Below are positions 44,997 through 55,000 of a DNA stretch of 64,000 nt, in pieces. Numbering within the stretch: position 1 is the stretch's first letter; every line of letters starts with the position of its first letter. The position numbers were made by a program, and so were the translations under genes. Location of the stretch: positions 1,302,001-1,366,000 of the forward strand of contig NZ_JAICCF010000001.1 of NCBI RefSeq assembly GCF_019492185.1, given 5' to 3'. This DNA is from Chitinophaga rhizophila (GTDB lineage Bacteria; Bacteroidota; Bacteroidia; Chitinophagales; Chitinophagaceae). The notes beneath the pieces were generated by a model. It searched no databases. It worked only from the letters and a program-made list of their open reading frames with translations, and was not told where the DNA came from.

Positions 44997-45512
44997 ATGT
45001 ACAACCCAAGACATCAAGCCGCCTACTGGCGCGAACACCTTCAATTACAATCACATGTTGAAGGCGGTGCCTTCAGAGAAACCTATCGTTCTTCCTGGCA
45101 GTTTGAAAAAGCCGTATTACCACCAGCTATGAATGGCGACAGGAACGCTTCTACCGGTATTTACTTTCTCCTGGAAGAAGGCGAGTTTTCTGCCTTCCAT
45201 CGTATTGCCGCTGATGAGATGTGGCACTTTTACGATGGACATTCCCTCGCTATTTATGACATCAATCCATCAGGAGAACTTACGGTACATAAGCTCGGGC
45301 TTAATATCGAAGACGGAGAACAACCGCAGCTTGTAATAAAAGCAGGACATTGGTTTGCCTCCCGCGTTGAAGTACCCGGAGGATTTGCACTTGTTGGATG
45401 CACAGTAGCGCCAGGGTTCGATTTCGCTGATTTTGAGCTGGCCACAAAAGAAAATCTGCGGGCTGTATATCCTCAGCATGCGGAGCTGATTGCCTCACTG
45501 GTACACGGTTGA
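44997..45512 (+). CDS. Cupin-fold protein (DUF985 family)
   Basis: ATG 44997 (MYNPRHQAAYWREHLQLQSH) is chosen because the longer frame from 44970 begins inside the preceding terminator. The 171 residues have VEGGAFRETYRSS near 20, TGIYFLLEEGEFSAFHRIAA near 50 and DEMWHFYDGHSLAIYDI near 72, which is the cupin pattern of the DUF985 group. Related proteins bind small ligands or metals, and no activity is assigned with confidence. It is a single-gene unit. Confidence 0.9.
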   Translation: MYNPRHQAAYWREHLQLQSHVEGGAFRETYRSSWQFEKAVLPPAMNGDRNASTGIYFLLEEGEFSAFHRIAADEMWHFYDGHSLAIYDINPSGELTVHKLGLNIEDGEQPQLVIKAGHWFASRVEVPGGFALVGCTVAPGFDFADFELATKENLRAVYPQHAELIASLVHG

Positions 45513-45755
45513 TATAATGCAACTGACACATATCATTCTGTGACTATCCACTATAAAGACTATATTCGCCGTGACGCCGGGATGATTCCCGCAGGAGTTA
45601 TAACTTATATTCAGAAAGCACAACATGCCGGCTGATCACATCTATCCGGTGGCCTGTCGTTTGCAGGATATGATATTATTACTAACTAAAAACATTGTCA
45701 AAACAGGACTTTCGTCCGGCATGGCCGATCGTCTGCAGCAACTATCGCCTTCGTT

Positions 45756-46370
45756 ATGAAAAGATTTTTTCGTTTCGTTTTTTTCATTGCCATAGCTATC
45801 CTCCTATTCTGGCTGGGTAAACAGTTCGGCAGTAAAAGTGTGAATCAAAGCATCCTTTCCAATAGCCAGATTGTACGGGAGATTGCAGAATTAGCCAGCC
45901 TTGAAGTACAGGGCAATGCCAGCATCAAACGCAGTAACGTTACTGATGACGGGGAATGGACCACCAACCTCAAAAAAGCGTTCATGGAAAATACTATCTG
46001 GGTATCTATTCCTTACCTGGCCAAATATGGTATTAATGCCGATGAGAAGAATTTCAAGGTAACAGTATCTGATAATAAGATCACTGTTAATATACCCCAG
46101 CCGAAGCTACTGAGTTATGAACTCAAAGTAGATAAAATGGAAACTTCCAACCGGAAAGGCTGGCTGCTGTTCCAGAATGACGAGACATACACCGATGTGC
46201 AGAAAAAGCTGTACCAGACCTCACGCGAGCAACTGGAGAACAACCAGTTGTATATCAATCAGTCCAAAGAAAAATTAACAAAGATTATAAGACAGTATTA
46301 CCAGCCCTTCCTTCATGACCATGAAGTAGAGGTAGTTTTTGGTAGTAGCAGTCCTATCAAACTGAACTAG
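45756..46370 (+). CDS. DUF4230 protein with N-terminal membrane anchor
   Basis: The 204-residue protein starts with a membrane helix (FRFVFFIAIAILLFWLGKQF) and has an exported-looking domain: SQIVREIAELASLEVQGNAS near 40, WVSIPYLAKYGINAD near 85, a beta strand KITVNIPQPKLLSYELKV near 110 and a helical end. These features match DUF4230 proteins, whose role is unknown. It is likely anchored in the inner membrane with the rest in the periplasm. It stands between a 243-bp empty gap and a convergent gene of unknown function. Confidence 0.87.
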   Translation: MKRFFRFVFFIAIAILLFWLGKQFGSKSVNQSILSNSQIVREIAELASLEVQGNASIKRSNVTDDGEWTTNLKKAFMENTIWVSIPYLAKYGINADEKNFKVTVSDNKITVNIPQPKLLSYELKVDKMETSNRKGWLLFQNDETYTDVQKKLYQTSREQLENNQLYINQSKEKLTKIIRQYYQPFLHDHEVEVVFGSSSPIKLN

Positions 46371-46397
46371 CAGCCAATAATCGGCACTTAGCAAGTG

Positions 46398-47114
46398 TTA
46401 ATTGCTGGTTGCAATGTACTTCACCAAAGACCGTTTGGCAATCGGTAACAATGTTTCAGTTACCGGGAAGACCAGGTTCGTATCAATACGGTATACCGCC
46501 GGATTGGGCAGTTTTTTATACTGACGTATCAGGGTCGTTTTGATATGCTCACAGGTATGCACCAGGTCTTTTGTAAAAGTTTCCAGATACTGAGTATGGA
46601 TGCCCCGGTACTTTTCATCATGTCTTTCAAAAATGCTCAGCCGGTATTCATACACAATAATCTCTGTAAACCTGCCATCACAAAGGAACAGGTAGCCCTC
46701 CTGGGTATCCAGCGGGATCAGTCCGACGGGAGAAATATTCAGGCTTCCTTCCACAAATTCATAGATCTCAGTACCCTCCCGTATAGCGCTATTCATTTTC
46801 TGAATAGCATATTGAATGATATTTTCCAGCTCCTGCATCAGTTCATCGTCCGAGATCATCTGTTCATACAGCAGTTGCAGGCGTTCCATGTTGACAGCCG
46901 TCAGCCGTTTAGGGAACTGTTGTTGCAGAAATTGCTTGTTTTCCTTGAAGGCTACCAGGTTATTGTAATGGAAGATTACATCAGATAGCTGGGGATACAG
47001 CTTATTTTGATTGAAATAGCGGGTTATTTGCTGCAGATAGGCCAATAATGTATACTTTTTCTGCTCAAAGTCGATATAACCGTCCGCAAACCACGTCTCG
47101 CTCAGGCTACTCAT
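46398..47114 (-). CDS. Conserved protein of unknown function
   Basis: The 238 residues show no signal peptide or clear membrane segment. The first half is helical (LLAYLQQITRYFNQNKLYPQ, then LQLLYEQMISDDELMQELE), and the second half has a mixed region with GYLFLCDGRFTEIIVYEYRL near 145. I do not recognise the family. The high Glu, Gln and Leu content suggests a soluble protein. It is convergent with the DUF4230 gene, with 27 bases between their stops, and divergent from the RRM gene. Confidence 0.78.
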   Translation of the reverse strand: MSSLSETWFADGYIDFEQKKYTLLAYLQQITRYFNQNKLYPQLSDVIFHYNNLVAFKENKQFLQQQFPKRLTAVNMERLQLLYEQMISDDELMQELENIIQYAIQKMNSAIREGTEIYEFVEGSLNISPVGLIPLDTQEGYLFLCDGRFTEIIVYEYRLSIFERHDEKYRGIHTQYLETFTKDLVHTCEHIKTTLIRQYKKLPNPAVYRIDTNLVFPVTETLLPIAKRSLVKYIATSN

Positions 47115-47305
47115 ACTAAAATAGTTTAATGGATTATCCTTATTAATTTACAAAAAAACAGGGAACAATCCATAAAACGGAAGTGGTAAATATGGTATGT
47201 GTTACCGGTATATTTTGTTTATGAAATTATTTCCGGATGCGATGGTTTTATTGAAACTATTTCTTTATCTTCAATATTATTTTTCATTTTTTTAATTTTT
47301 TAGTC

Positions 47306-47632
47306 ATGAACATTTACGTAGCCAACCTGCACTACAGGTTGAACGATGCAGACCTTCACCAGATATTCAGCGAATTTGGCGAGGTTACTTCTGCTAAAAT
47401 TATCAAGGACCACGAGACTGGCCGTTCACGCGGTTTCGGATTCGTGGAAATGCCCAACCAGGAAGAAGGTAGCAAGGCTATGGATAGTTTGAACGGTACT
47501 GAAATCGAAGGCAAACAACTGATGGTTAACGAAGCAAGACCTAAACAACCGAATAATAACTCAAGAGGTGGTGGATTCAATCGCGGCGGTGGCGGCGGAT
47601 ACGGCGGCGGCGGCGGTCGTGGTCGTTATTAA
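47306..47632 (+). CDS. RRM-type RNA-binding protein with glycine-rich tail
   Basis: The 108 residues are one RNA recognition motif followed by a glycine/arginine tail. RNP2 is IYVANL at residue 2, RNP1 is RGFGFVEM near 42, and the conserved aromatic and hydrophobic positions are in place. The tail (from about residue 85) has RGGGFNRGGGGGYGGG. Such bacterial RRM proteins are usually cold-induced and bind RNA loosely. The upstream 190 bp is AT-rich with a T-rich stretch just before the ATG. A T-tailed hairpin follows. Confidence 0.95.
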   Translation: MNIYVANLHYRLNDADLHQIFSEFGEVTSAKIIKDHETGRSRGFGFVEMPNQEEGSKAMDSLNGTEIEGKQLMVNEARPKQPNNNSRGGGFNRGGGGGYGGGGGRGRY

Positions 47633-47662
47633 TTCTGTTGGCCCGAGCGGTCAAGACATTAC

Positions 47663-47693
47663 AAAAAAGGCTTCCACTGTGGAGGCCTTTTTT
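47663..47693 (+). terminator. Terminator of the RRM gene
   Basis: AAAAAAGGCTTCCAC (47664-47677) pairs with GTGGAGGCCTTTTTT (47679-47693) with one G-T pair, giving a strong terminator with A and T flanks that can work in both directions. Confidence 0.88.
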
Positions 47694-47783
47694 GTTTTTA
47701 AACCAATACCCTGATTCCGTTTTCCAGGCGATACGCCACTTTCCTCCAACCTGTCAACATCGCTATTCCCAACAATAATCAAT

Positions 47784-47823
47784 AAAAGAGGGCTGACCAG
47801 TATGCTGATCAGCCCTCTTTTTA
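47784..47823. terminator. Bidirectional terminator after the E2 gene
   Basis: AAAAGAGGGCTGA (near 47784-47796) pairs with TCAGCCCTCTTTTT (near 47809-47822), with a 12-base loop. The T-rich flanks on both strands suit the convergent arrangement of the RRM and E2 genes. Confidence 0.85.
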
Positions 47824-47867
47824 TACATCGGAAAAACTCTTTCCGTAACTTATTCTTTTAACTCCGA

Positions 47868-49304
47868 CTAGTATTCTCTTTCAGGATTGAAGTGCTCCAA
47901 CTCCTGTGCTACCGCACTCAGGAAAGTGGAACCCAACGCTCCGTCTACAATGCGGTGATCGTATGACAGGGAGAGATACATCATATGACGGATCGCAATC
48001 GTATCGCCGTGTGGTGTTTCAATTACCACCGGACGCTTCTTGATAGCGCCTACTGCCAGAATCGCTACCTGCGGCTGGTTGATAATCGGCGTACCTGCCA
48101 GGCTACCAAATGACCCCACATTAGTCAATGTAATTGTACCATTCTGCGTATCATCTGGTTTCAGGCGGTTATTGCGCGCAGCCGTAGCCAGGTGGTTTAC
48201 CTGACGGGTGAGCCCTACCAGGTTCAGCATGTCCGCGTTGCGGATTACCGGAACTATCAGGTTACCTGTCGGTAATGCTGTAGCCATACCAACATTGATA
48301 TCTCTTTTCAGAATGATCTTATCCCCATCCAGAGAGCTGTTCAGCAGCGGGAACTTTTTGATACATCTTACAAGCGCTTCTATGAAAAGTGGTGTAAAAG
48401 TAATCTTCTCCCCTTCTCTTTTCTCGAACTCTTTTTTGATCTGATCGCGCCATTTCACCATGTTTGTCACATCTGCTTCGGCGAAACTGGTTACATGCGG
48501 ACTGGTATGTTTACTGCGAACCATATGGTCTGCAATCAGTTTACGCATGCGGTCCATCTCAATAATTTCCACATTACCACTGTAACTACCCATGCTTACA
48601 GGCGGATTAGCCGGTTGTGCAGGAGTAGCATTCACACCATTACTACTCACTGGAGCTACTGGTGTAGCAGCAGGCGCTGCTGGCTGAGTTGGTTCTGGCG
48701 TAGTAGCAGCAGGACGGCTTACTGGTTGTTCAGCTGGCGTTGCAACTGGCTCAACAGGAGCGGCCTGTGGCACATGGCCCTTGCTTTTTGCTTCTACAAA
48801 GTTTAAAATATCTTTCTTGGTTACACGGCCTTCTGTACCGGTACCAGGTATTTTTTCCAATTCGGCAAAGCTGATGCCTTCCTGTTGTGCGATAGTTAAC
48901 ACCAGTGGTGAATAAAAACGTGCGCCGCCGGTTACAAACTGTGCTTCGTAAGGCGCAGCTGGTGCATCCTGTGTCGCAACAGGTACTTCTTCCTTTACAG
49001 CTGCTGGTGCAGTTGCCGCAGGCGGAGCAGCAACAGGTGCCGGACTTGCAGCGCTGGCATCAGCACTGGTATTGATACGAGCGATAACTGTACCTACAGG
49101 TACAACGTCATTCTCTGCGTAGAGTATCTCGGTAATCTGCCCATCGGCAATAGAAGGTACTTCACTGTCCACCTTATCCGTTGCAATTTCAAGCACGGTC
49201 TCGTCAGATTTAACCTGATCTCCCGGCTTCTTATGCCAGCGCAATATGGTGGCTTCCATAATACTTTCCCCCATTTTGGGCATTACCAGTTCTACAATGG
49301 CCAT
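47868..49304 (-). CDS. 2-oxo acid dehydrogenase E2 acyltransferase (one lipoyl domain)
   Basis: ATG 49304 (MAIVELVMPKMGESIMEATI) begins the lipoyl domain; the frame opens 11 codons earlier. Lipoyl Lys is about residue 44 in ATDKVDSEVP. A Pro/Ala linker follows, then the subunit-binding domain at about 131-170 (SPLVLTIAQQEGISF, GRVTKKDIL), a second linker, and a catalytic domain to the end with HRIVDGALG near 455. It could be the core of pyruvate, branched-chain or oxoglutarate complexes. E1 and E3 genes are not in the window. The start follows the cinA stop by about 42 bases. Confidence 0.93.
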   Translation of the reverse strand: MAIVELVMPKMGESIMEATILRWHKKPGDQVKSDETVLEIATDKVDSEVPSIADGQITEILYAENDVVPVGTVIARINTSADASAASPAPVAAPPAATAPAAVKEEVPVATQDAPAAPYEAQFVTGGARFYSPLVLTIAQQEGISFAELEKIPGTGTEGRVTKKDILNFVEAKSKGHVPQAAPVEPVATPAEQPVSRPAATTPEPTQPAAPAATPVAPVSSNGVNATPAQPANPPVSMGSYSGNVEIIEMDRMRKLIADHMVRSKHTSPHVTSFAEADVTNMVKWRDQIKKEFEKREGEKITFTPLFIEALVRCIKKFPLLNSSLDGDKIILKRDINVGMATALPTGNLIVPVIRNADMLNLVGLTRQVNHLATAARNNRLKPDDTQNGTITLTNVGSFGSLAGTPIINQPQVAILAVGAIKKRPVVIETPHGDTIAIRHMMYLSLSYDHRIVDGALGSTFLSAVAQELEHFNPEREY

Positions 49305-49346
49305 AAAATTGTGTTTAGCTTTTAGGTACGGAAACAAAAGTAAGGT

Positions 49347-50603
49347 TTATACGATCAACTTCCTCAATTCATTCATCGCGTAAGTTGCTGTCATTTGTAT
49401 GTTACTGAGCCGGTCATAGCGTAACTGGAACTTCATTGTTACCAGCTCTTTTGTACTGCCTACGGCTATCCAGACGGTCCCCACCGGCTTATCCGGCGTA
49501 CCTCCGTCAGGCCCCATAATTCCCGATACGGCAATAATATAATCTGATTTAAGCTGCTCAAGCGCGCCCCTTGCCATCTCCCGCACAACTGCTTCACTCA
49601 CAGCGCCATTTGCCTGCAATGTTTCAGGTTTTACACCCAACAGTCCACTTTTGATCTCATTGGCATAACTCACGATACTACCCTTAAACCAGGCCGAACT
49701 TCCAGGTATAAGTGTGATACTGTGCGATATAAAACCGCCAGTACAACTTTCAGCGGTACCTACTGTTTTTCCTTTCTCCTTGAGCAGTTGTCCTATCACC
49801 TGTCCCATCGGCACATCCTGATCATACACGGTAATATCTGCCAGAATATCTTTCATCTGGTGAAAATAGATGGACAAAGCCGCTGCAGTAGACAATTTAT
49901 CTTTGCCGGTACCTGTCAGTCTGAGTTTAAGCAAACCGTAAGATGGCAGATAAGCCAGTTTAATATGTGGTGGAAGAGTAGATTCAAAATGTACAAGTCT
50001 CTCTGCTACAAATGATTCTCCCATTCCAGAGGTCAGCAACGTCTGATGTACAACGGCAGGTGTATGAAAGTATTCCTGCAACCGCGGCAACACATGATCT
50101 GTCATCAGTCCTTTCATCTCATGCGGTACACCGGGCATAGAAACATACACGCTACCCTCTCTTTCAAACCACATTCCCGGCGCGGTACCTCTTGAATTGT
50201 GCAATACAGTAGCGACATCGGGCACCAGCGCCTGATCTTCATTCCGCTTCAATGCCGGTAATCCCCTGCTTTCAAAAAACTCCATGACCTGGCGGTAGGT
50301 AATCTCATCTCTTACCAGTGTACCGCCAAAATATTCACATAGTACGGGTTTAGTAATGTCATCTGCCGTAGGACCTAACCCTCCGGTTATCAATACAATG
50401 TCAGACACGGCCCCCTCCTTCTCCAGCGCTTCCAGGATAGCTTCCCTTACATCACCGATGGCTACACGGCGGTGTACCCATATGCCCATCGCATTCAGCT
50501 GCTGCGCTATCCAGGCAGAATTGGTGTCTATTGTCTGCCCTATCAGTAATTCATCGCCTATGGTGATGATACTGGCTACTACCTTACCCGGTTGTATTGT
50601 CAT
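49347..50603 (-). CDS. cinA: CinA-like protein with NMN deamidase domain
   Basis: The 418 residues have an N-terminal molybdopterin-binding fold (ASIITIGDELLIGQTIDTNS at about 11, VLITGGLGPTADDITKP near 70, and VYVSMPGVPHEMKGLM near 150) and a C-terminal amidohydrolase (GTAESCTGGFISHSI near 278, VSGIMGPDGGTPDKPVGTVW near 360). Such proteins remove the amide from NMN, recycling pyridine nucleotides. The upstream thioesterase ends 3 bases before its ATG, so the two are coupled. Confidence 0.94.
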   Translation of the reverse strand: MTIQPGKVVASIITIGDELLIGQTIDTNSAWIAQQLNAMGIWVHRRVAIGDVREAILEALEKEGAVSDIVLITGGLGPTADDITKPVLCEYFGGTLVRDEITYRQVMEFFESRGLPALKRNEDQALVPDVATVLHNSRGTAPGMWFEREGSVYVSMPGVPHEMKGLMTDHVLPRLQEYFHTPAVVHQTLLTSGMGESFVAERLVHFESTLPPHIKLAYLPSYGLLKLRLTGTGKDKLSTAAALSIYFHQMKDILADITVYDQDVPMGQVIGQLLKEKGKTVGTAESCTGGFISHSITLIPGSSAWFKGSIVSYANEIKSGLLGVKPETLQANGAVSEAVVREMARGALEQLKSDYIIAVSGIMGPDGGTPDKPVGTVWIAVGSTKELVTMKFQLRYDRLSNIQMTATYAMNELRKLIV

Positions 50604-50606
50604 GAT

Positions 50607-51026
50607 TTATTCGCTTTTTTCAAAAAAAGGAACCAGGCGTTCCATCAATATAGGTGGCATTCCATAACGCTGTTTGGTATCTGCATGCAGGAAAACCAGG
50701 GTGGTAACACCTATATTCAGTAAATCGCCCTTTTCATTATATAATTCTGAATGGAACCTGATCTTATGATCGACCGGCAGCTCCTTCAATATAGTCTTTA
50801 CGGTTATCAGGTCATCGTAATAGGCCGGACGAAGGTACTTTGAATTAAGTTCTGCCACCGGCATTATAATACCTTGCTTTTCCAGTTCCGCATAGGTAAA
50901 GCCCAGTGTACGGATAGCCTCTGCACGTCCTACTTCGTAATACAGCGCATAATTGCCGTAATAAAGGTATCCCATCTGGTCTGTTTCTCCGTAGCGTACG
51001 CGTATCTGTGTCGTCTGTGTAAACAT
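50607..51026 (-). CDS. Acyl-CoA thioesterase, 4HBT (YbgC/FadM) family
   Basis: The 139-residue protein is a hot-dog fold thioesterase: IRVRYGETDQMGYLYYGNYA at about 7, with the catalytic Asp in ETDQMG, then YYEVGRAEAIRTLGFTYAEL. Members cleave short- or medium-chain acyl-CoA or acyl-ACP. The substrate is not readable from sequence. It is the first gene of a leftward group with cinA and the E2 gene. Confidence 0.9.
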   Translation of the reverse strand: MFTQTTQIRVRYGETDQMGYLYYGNYALYYEVGRAEAIRTLGFTYAELEKQGIIMPVAELNSKYLRPAYYDDLITVKTILKELPVDHKIRFHSELYNEKGDLLNIGVTTLVFLHADTKQRYGMPPILMERLVPFFEKSE

Positions 51027-51049
51027 TATATCGTTCTTTATTGATAAGA

Positions 51050-51103
51050 CCTGATGCCGGGAGCTACTGCAAAATGTATTCCGCGTTACTTCCCGGCGTC
51101 AGG
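51050..51103. repeat. Long-arm hairpin between the DoxX and thioesterase genes
   Basis: CCTGATGCCGGGAG (51050-51063) pairs with CTTCCCGGCGTCAGG (51089-51103) across a 25-base loop, with one G-T pair and one bulge. No strong T-run follows on the minus strand. It could limit readthrough from the DoxX gene into the thioesterase group. Confidence 0.6.
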
Positions 51104-51111
51104 TATGTGTG

Positions 51112-51525
51112 TTATTTTCCTTTTCCGATCATATGATCCAGGCTATACTTACCCGGACCGGCAAATAAAATAGCTAAAAACGCTGCCAGGAACAGGATAG
51201 CCATTTCAATTTCGTTCAGCGGCGCACCTTTCTTTACCATAAATATTATCACTCCCATACAGATTACCAGTGGAATGGCAGCCAGACGTGTAAGCAAACC
51301 TATCACTATCAAGGCCGCACAAAGCGCTTCCGCAAAGACTGTCATAGACAGCGATACCGCGTGTCCTACATGCAAAGGATCTGGAAAACTGTCCTTCTTG
51401 GCCGAAAAGGTGTTCAGTTTTGCCCATCCATGTGTGAACATCATTGCGCCGGAAGCCACGCGCAATACCAGCATAGCCGCACTTACCGCACCCGCATTAA
51501 CACGGGAAGTAAAGAGTTTACTCAT
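51112..51525 (-). CDS. DoxX family membrane protein
   Basis: ATG 51525 (MSKLFTSRVNAGAVSAAMLV) is preferred to the in-frame ATG at 51564. The 137 residues have four hydrophobic segments and the DoxX hallmark LRVASGAMMFTHGWAKLN near 20, then FAEALCAALIVIGLLTRLAA near 63 and AILFAGPGKYSLDHMIGK at the end. DoxX proteins are membrane proteins linked to redox and sulfur chemistry. The upstream 502 bp is empty of genes. Confidence 0.88.
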   Translation of the reverse strand: MSKLFTSRVNAGAVSAAMLVLRVASGAMMFTHGWAKLNTFSAKKDSFPDPLHVGHAVSLSMTVFAEALCAALIVIGLLTRLAAIPLVICMGVIIFMVKKGAPLNEIEMAILFLAAFLAILFAGPGKYSLDHMIGKGK

Positions 51526-52027
51526 AAAGAATTGGTTTAGCCCCTGCTCCTCCTGATGTACCATCCTCTTTTAGGGATGGCGATCTGGCAGGAACGTTAG
51601 AAAATCCGTTTTCTGGTTTATGTTTTAGAATGCGCCAAAAATATGATTAATAATAAACAATTAAAAGGCTATCAGCGTCAGGAGTCCATGCACCACCCTC
51701 TCTTTCCACTGTTGCCCCTGCATCTTTGACGGCGGCAATTATCCCGCTCAGGACTGATCTACTGCACAAGTTGGTTTAATTATTGCGAGTCAAGACCTTA
51801 ATTTAAGATCAGGGCCAATAGTGTCAAAGACAGGTTCCGCGTACCAGGGACCGGGCATCCGGTTCCACCATCCAGGACAGACGGCTTGTAGCTTAATTAA
51901 ATCCAATAGCTATCTTTGTTGCTGTTTTTGTCTCCCTCAAACAATATATTTATTGATTCTGAACAGAAATAATTTCTGTGACGGATCCGTTTTAAACGCA
52001 TAATTTAAGTTATAACAGGTTAAAAGC
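51526..52027. other. Divergent intergenic region, 502 bp
   Basis: No gene-sized frame is present between the leftward DoxX gene and the rightward TPR gene. A rightward promoter is likely near 51911-51918. A stretch near 51660-51850 is not obviously structured. Confidence 0.55.
51911..51918 (+). promoter_or_regulatory. Candidate promoter of the TPR/barrel/SPOR operon
   Basis: TATCTTTG followed by T matches TAnnTTTG; a TTG at 51886-51888 lies 22 bases upstream, slightly wide. Transcription would begin about 100 bases before the ATG at 52028. Confidence 0.4.
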
Positions 52028-55000
52028 ATGCAATTCATAAGAAAGTTTCTTGTTTCCGGACATTGGTACTTATTCCTGGCATCCCTCTGTATACTGGCTG
52101 CGCCGCCGGTGAAAGCCCAGCAGACGCGCGTCTATACAGAGCCAGATAAAGTTTTCAAGGATGCCCAGCAACTTTTCCAGCAGGAAAAATATGCCGTGGC
52201 CATGCAATTGTTCCGGCAAACGATCGATAATATCGGCTACTTCCAGGAGACAAGCCGTAGCCTCGTCCGCACAGACGCTCAATACTATTATACCGTCTGT
52301 GCCCTCAAGCTAGGACAAGCCAATGCAGAAAAACTGGCCCTGGAGTTTCTCGCCACTTATAATAATAATGCCAGGGAACAGCTTGTCAGCTACCAGTTGG
52401 CCAAATACTATTTCCACCAGAACAAACTGAAAGAGGCTATTCCCCTGTATGAAAAAGCCAATATAGAGAACCTTTCCAACAGCGAAATTGCAGAAGCAAA
52501 GTTTGAACTGGCCTATTGCTATTTCAACGTAAAAGACTTCCAGAAAGCACAACCTCTTTTCGGCTCTATCAGGGAAGTACAGGGCAAATATTACATGCCG
52601 GCCAACTACTATTATGGATTTATTGCCTATTACAACCGCCAGTATAATGATGCGCTGACCAGCTTTCAGCGTGTTGTGAACGATCCTAAATACAGCAACA
52701 TCGTACCTTATTATATCGCTGAAATCTATTACTTCCAGAATAAGAAAGACCAGTTGATCAGTTATGCAGAACCGCTGGTAAAAAAAGGCGGACTTTATTA
52801 CGAAGCTGAACTGAAACAACTACTGGGGCAGGCTTATTTTGAAAGAAAAGAATATCAGAAAGCATTGCCTTATCTCCAGGAGTTCCAGGATAACTCAGAC
52901 GAAGTAAGGAAAGAAGATATCTATCAACTGTCTTACAGCTATTATCAGACAGGTAATTTCAGTAAAGCAATCAACGGGTTTAAACAGTTAAGCAGCGAAA
53001 AAGATTCCCTCGGACAAAACTCTATGTACCTCCTCGGTGATTGTTACCTGCGTACCAACCAGAAAGCCAATGCGCGTAATGCGTTTGCGTTCTGCGCCCG
53101 TAACAGTGCCAATCCGCAGCAACAGGAGGTTTCACGCTTTAACTATGGTAAACTGTCTTATGAGCTGGGCTACCAGGATGCCGCTATCACTGAGCTGACC
53201 AGCTTTGTCAACAGCTACCCGCGTTCTGCCTATAACAAGGAAGCCCGCGAGATCCTCGTAAACCTCTTCACTAATACCAACAACTTTAATGATGCGCTGA
53301 CCATTATTGAAGCAATGCCGGAAAAGACGCCTGCCGTACTGAAGGCCTATCAGAAGGTAGCCTTCGGACGCGCCACAGAGCAGATCAATGACCAGCAACT
53401 TGCCGAAGCAGACCGCTTACTGGATATCGCTATTAAAAATCCTTACGATAAAAACCTGGTTCAGCTGTCACACTTCTGGAAAGCAGAAATTGCCATGCGA
53501 CAGAACAGGACAGACAATGCCATTAGTCACCTGAATGTATACCTGACCGGCGTAGCACCATCGTCCGGTGAAGCAAATGCCCAAACTGCCAGTTACAATA
53601 TGGGTTACAGTCTGCTGAAGAAAGAAGACTATACCCGCGCATTACAGCATTTTGAAGCGGCACAGCGTACTACCGGACCAAATGCAGCACGTATCACTAC
53701 TGATGCGGCTCTCCGCAGCGCTGACTGTTATTACATGCTGAAAGACTATTCCAAAGCGCTGGCCTTGTACGACAGGATCATCGCCAACAATCAGCCAGGT
53801 TCTGACTACGCTACCTATCAGAAAAGTATCATCCTGGGTATACAGGGTAAAACGAATGAAAAAGTGGCACTGTTGAAAACCCTTGGTAACAAATTCCCTA
53901 CCTCCGGTTTCGGTAATGATGCCGACCTGGAAATTGCGAATACCTATCTTGCTGAAGAAAAATACAACGAAGCAATTCCTTACCTGGAAAACGTGTTGCA
54001 GAAACAGCCTAATGGTCCGAATGTACCACGCGCACTGCTGAAACTGGGTCTGTGTTATTTCAATAAAGACAATGATGAAAAAGCGATTTCCTATTACCGT
54101 CAGGTAATACAGAAATACCCAAATTCTCCTGAAGCGAATGAAGCACTGGTTGCAGTGAAAGACATTTACGTAGGACAAGGTAAAACTGATGCCTATATTG
54201 CGCTGCTGAAAGCGTCCGGTCAGCATGTGAGTGCTTCTGCTGAAGACTCACTGAGTTATGCTGCCGCTGAATCCAAATTCAGCAGTGGTGACTGCTCTGG
54301 TGCAATTGTTGGATTTAACAGCTACCTTCAGCGCTTCCCTACTGGCGCGTTTGTATTACCGGCTAATTTCTACAAATCTGAATGCGCTTATAATGCAAAA
54401 GACTATACAGCTGCATTGCCAGGTTATGAATTTGTGCTAACCAAAAACAACAGCCTGTATGCAGAACGTTCTGCCCTGCAGGCCGCCAATATCAACTTCT
54501 ACCAGGTAAAAGACTACGAGAAAGCACGCACTTATTATCTGCAACTGCAGGATCTTTCTACTACCAAAGAGAACACGTTTGCTGCTACCCGCGGGTTGCT
54601 ACGCAGCAACTATCTGCTGAAACACTGGGATGAAGTGAACAGTTATGCGGAAATCCTGCTGTCAAGCAGCAATATCAGTACAGATGATCAGATCATTGGT
54701 CATGCATACCTGGGCCGCGCAGAACAGGAAGGCGGCAACTACGATGAAGCGATCAAAGAATATAAAATAGCAGCAGGCCTGACGAAATCAGAAATCGGTG
54801 CAGAAGCCCGCTATAACATCGCCTACTGCCTGTTACAGAAAAGCGACCTGACCGGCGCTGAAAAAGCAGGTTTTGAAGTAATAAAGAATACACCAGGTTA
54901 CGAATACTGGGTGGCAAAAGCTTACATCCTGCTGGGCGATGTATATCACCGTCAGAAAGATTACTTCAACTCAAAAGCGACTTTCCAGAGTATTGCCGAA

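Noticed and set aside
47560..47632. Tandem GGCGG-type repeat suggesting a repeat array
   Set aside because: It simply encodes the glycine-rich tail of the RRM protein.
53642..54226. 194-residue minus-strand frame inside the TPR gene
   Set aside because: It is fully within the TPR coding region and its composition looks like an antisense reading of helical repeats.
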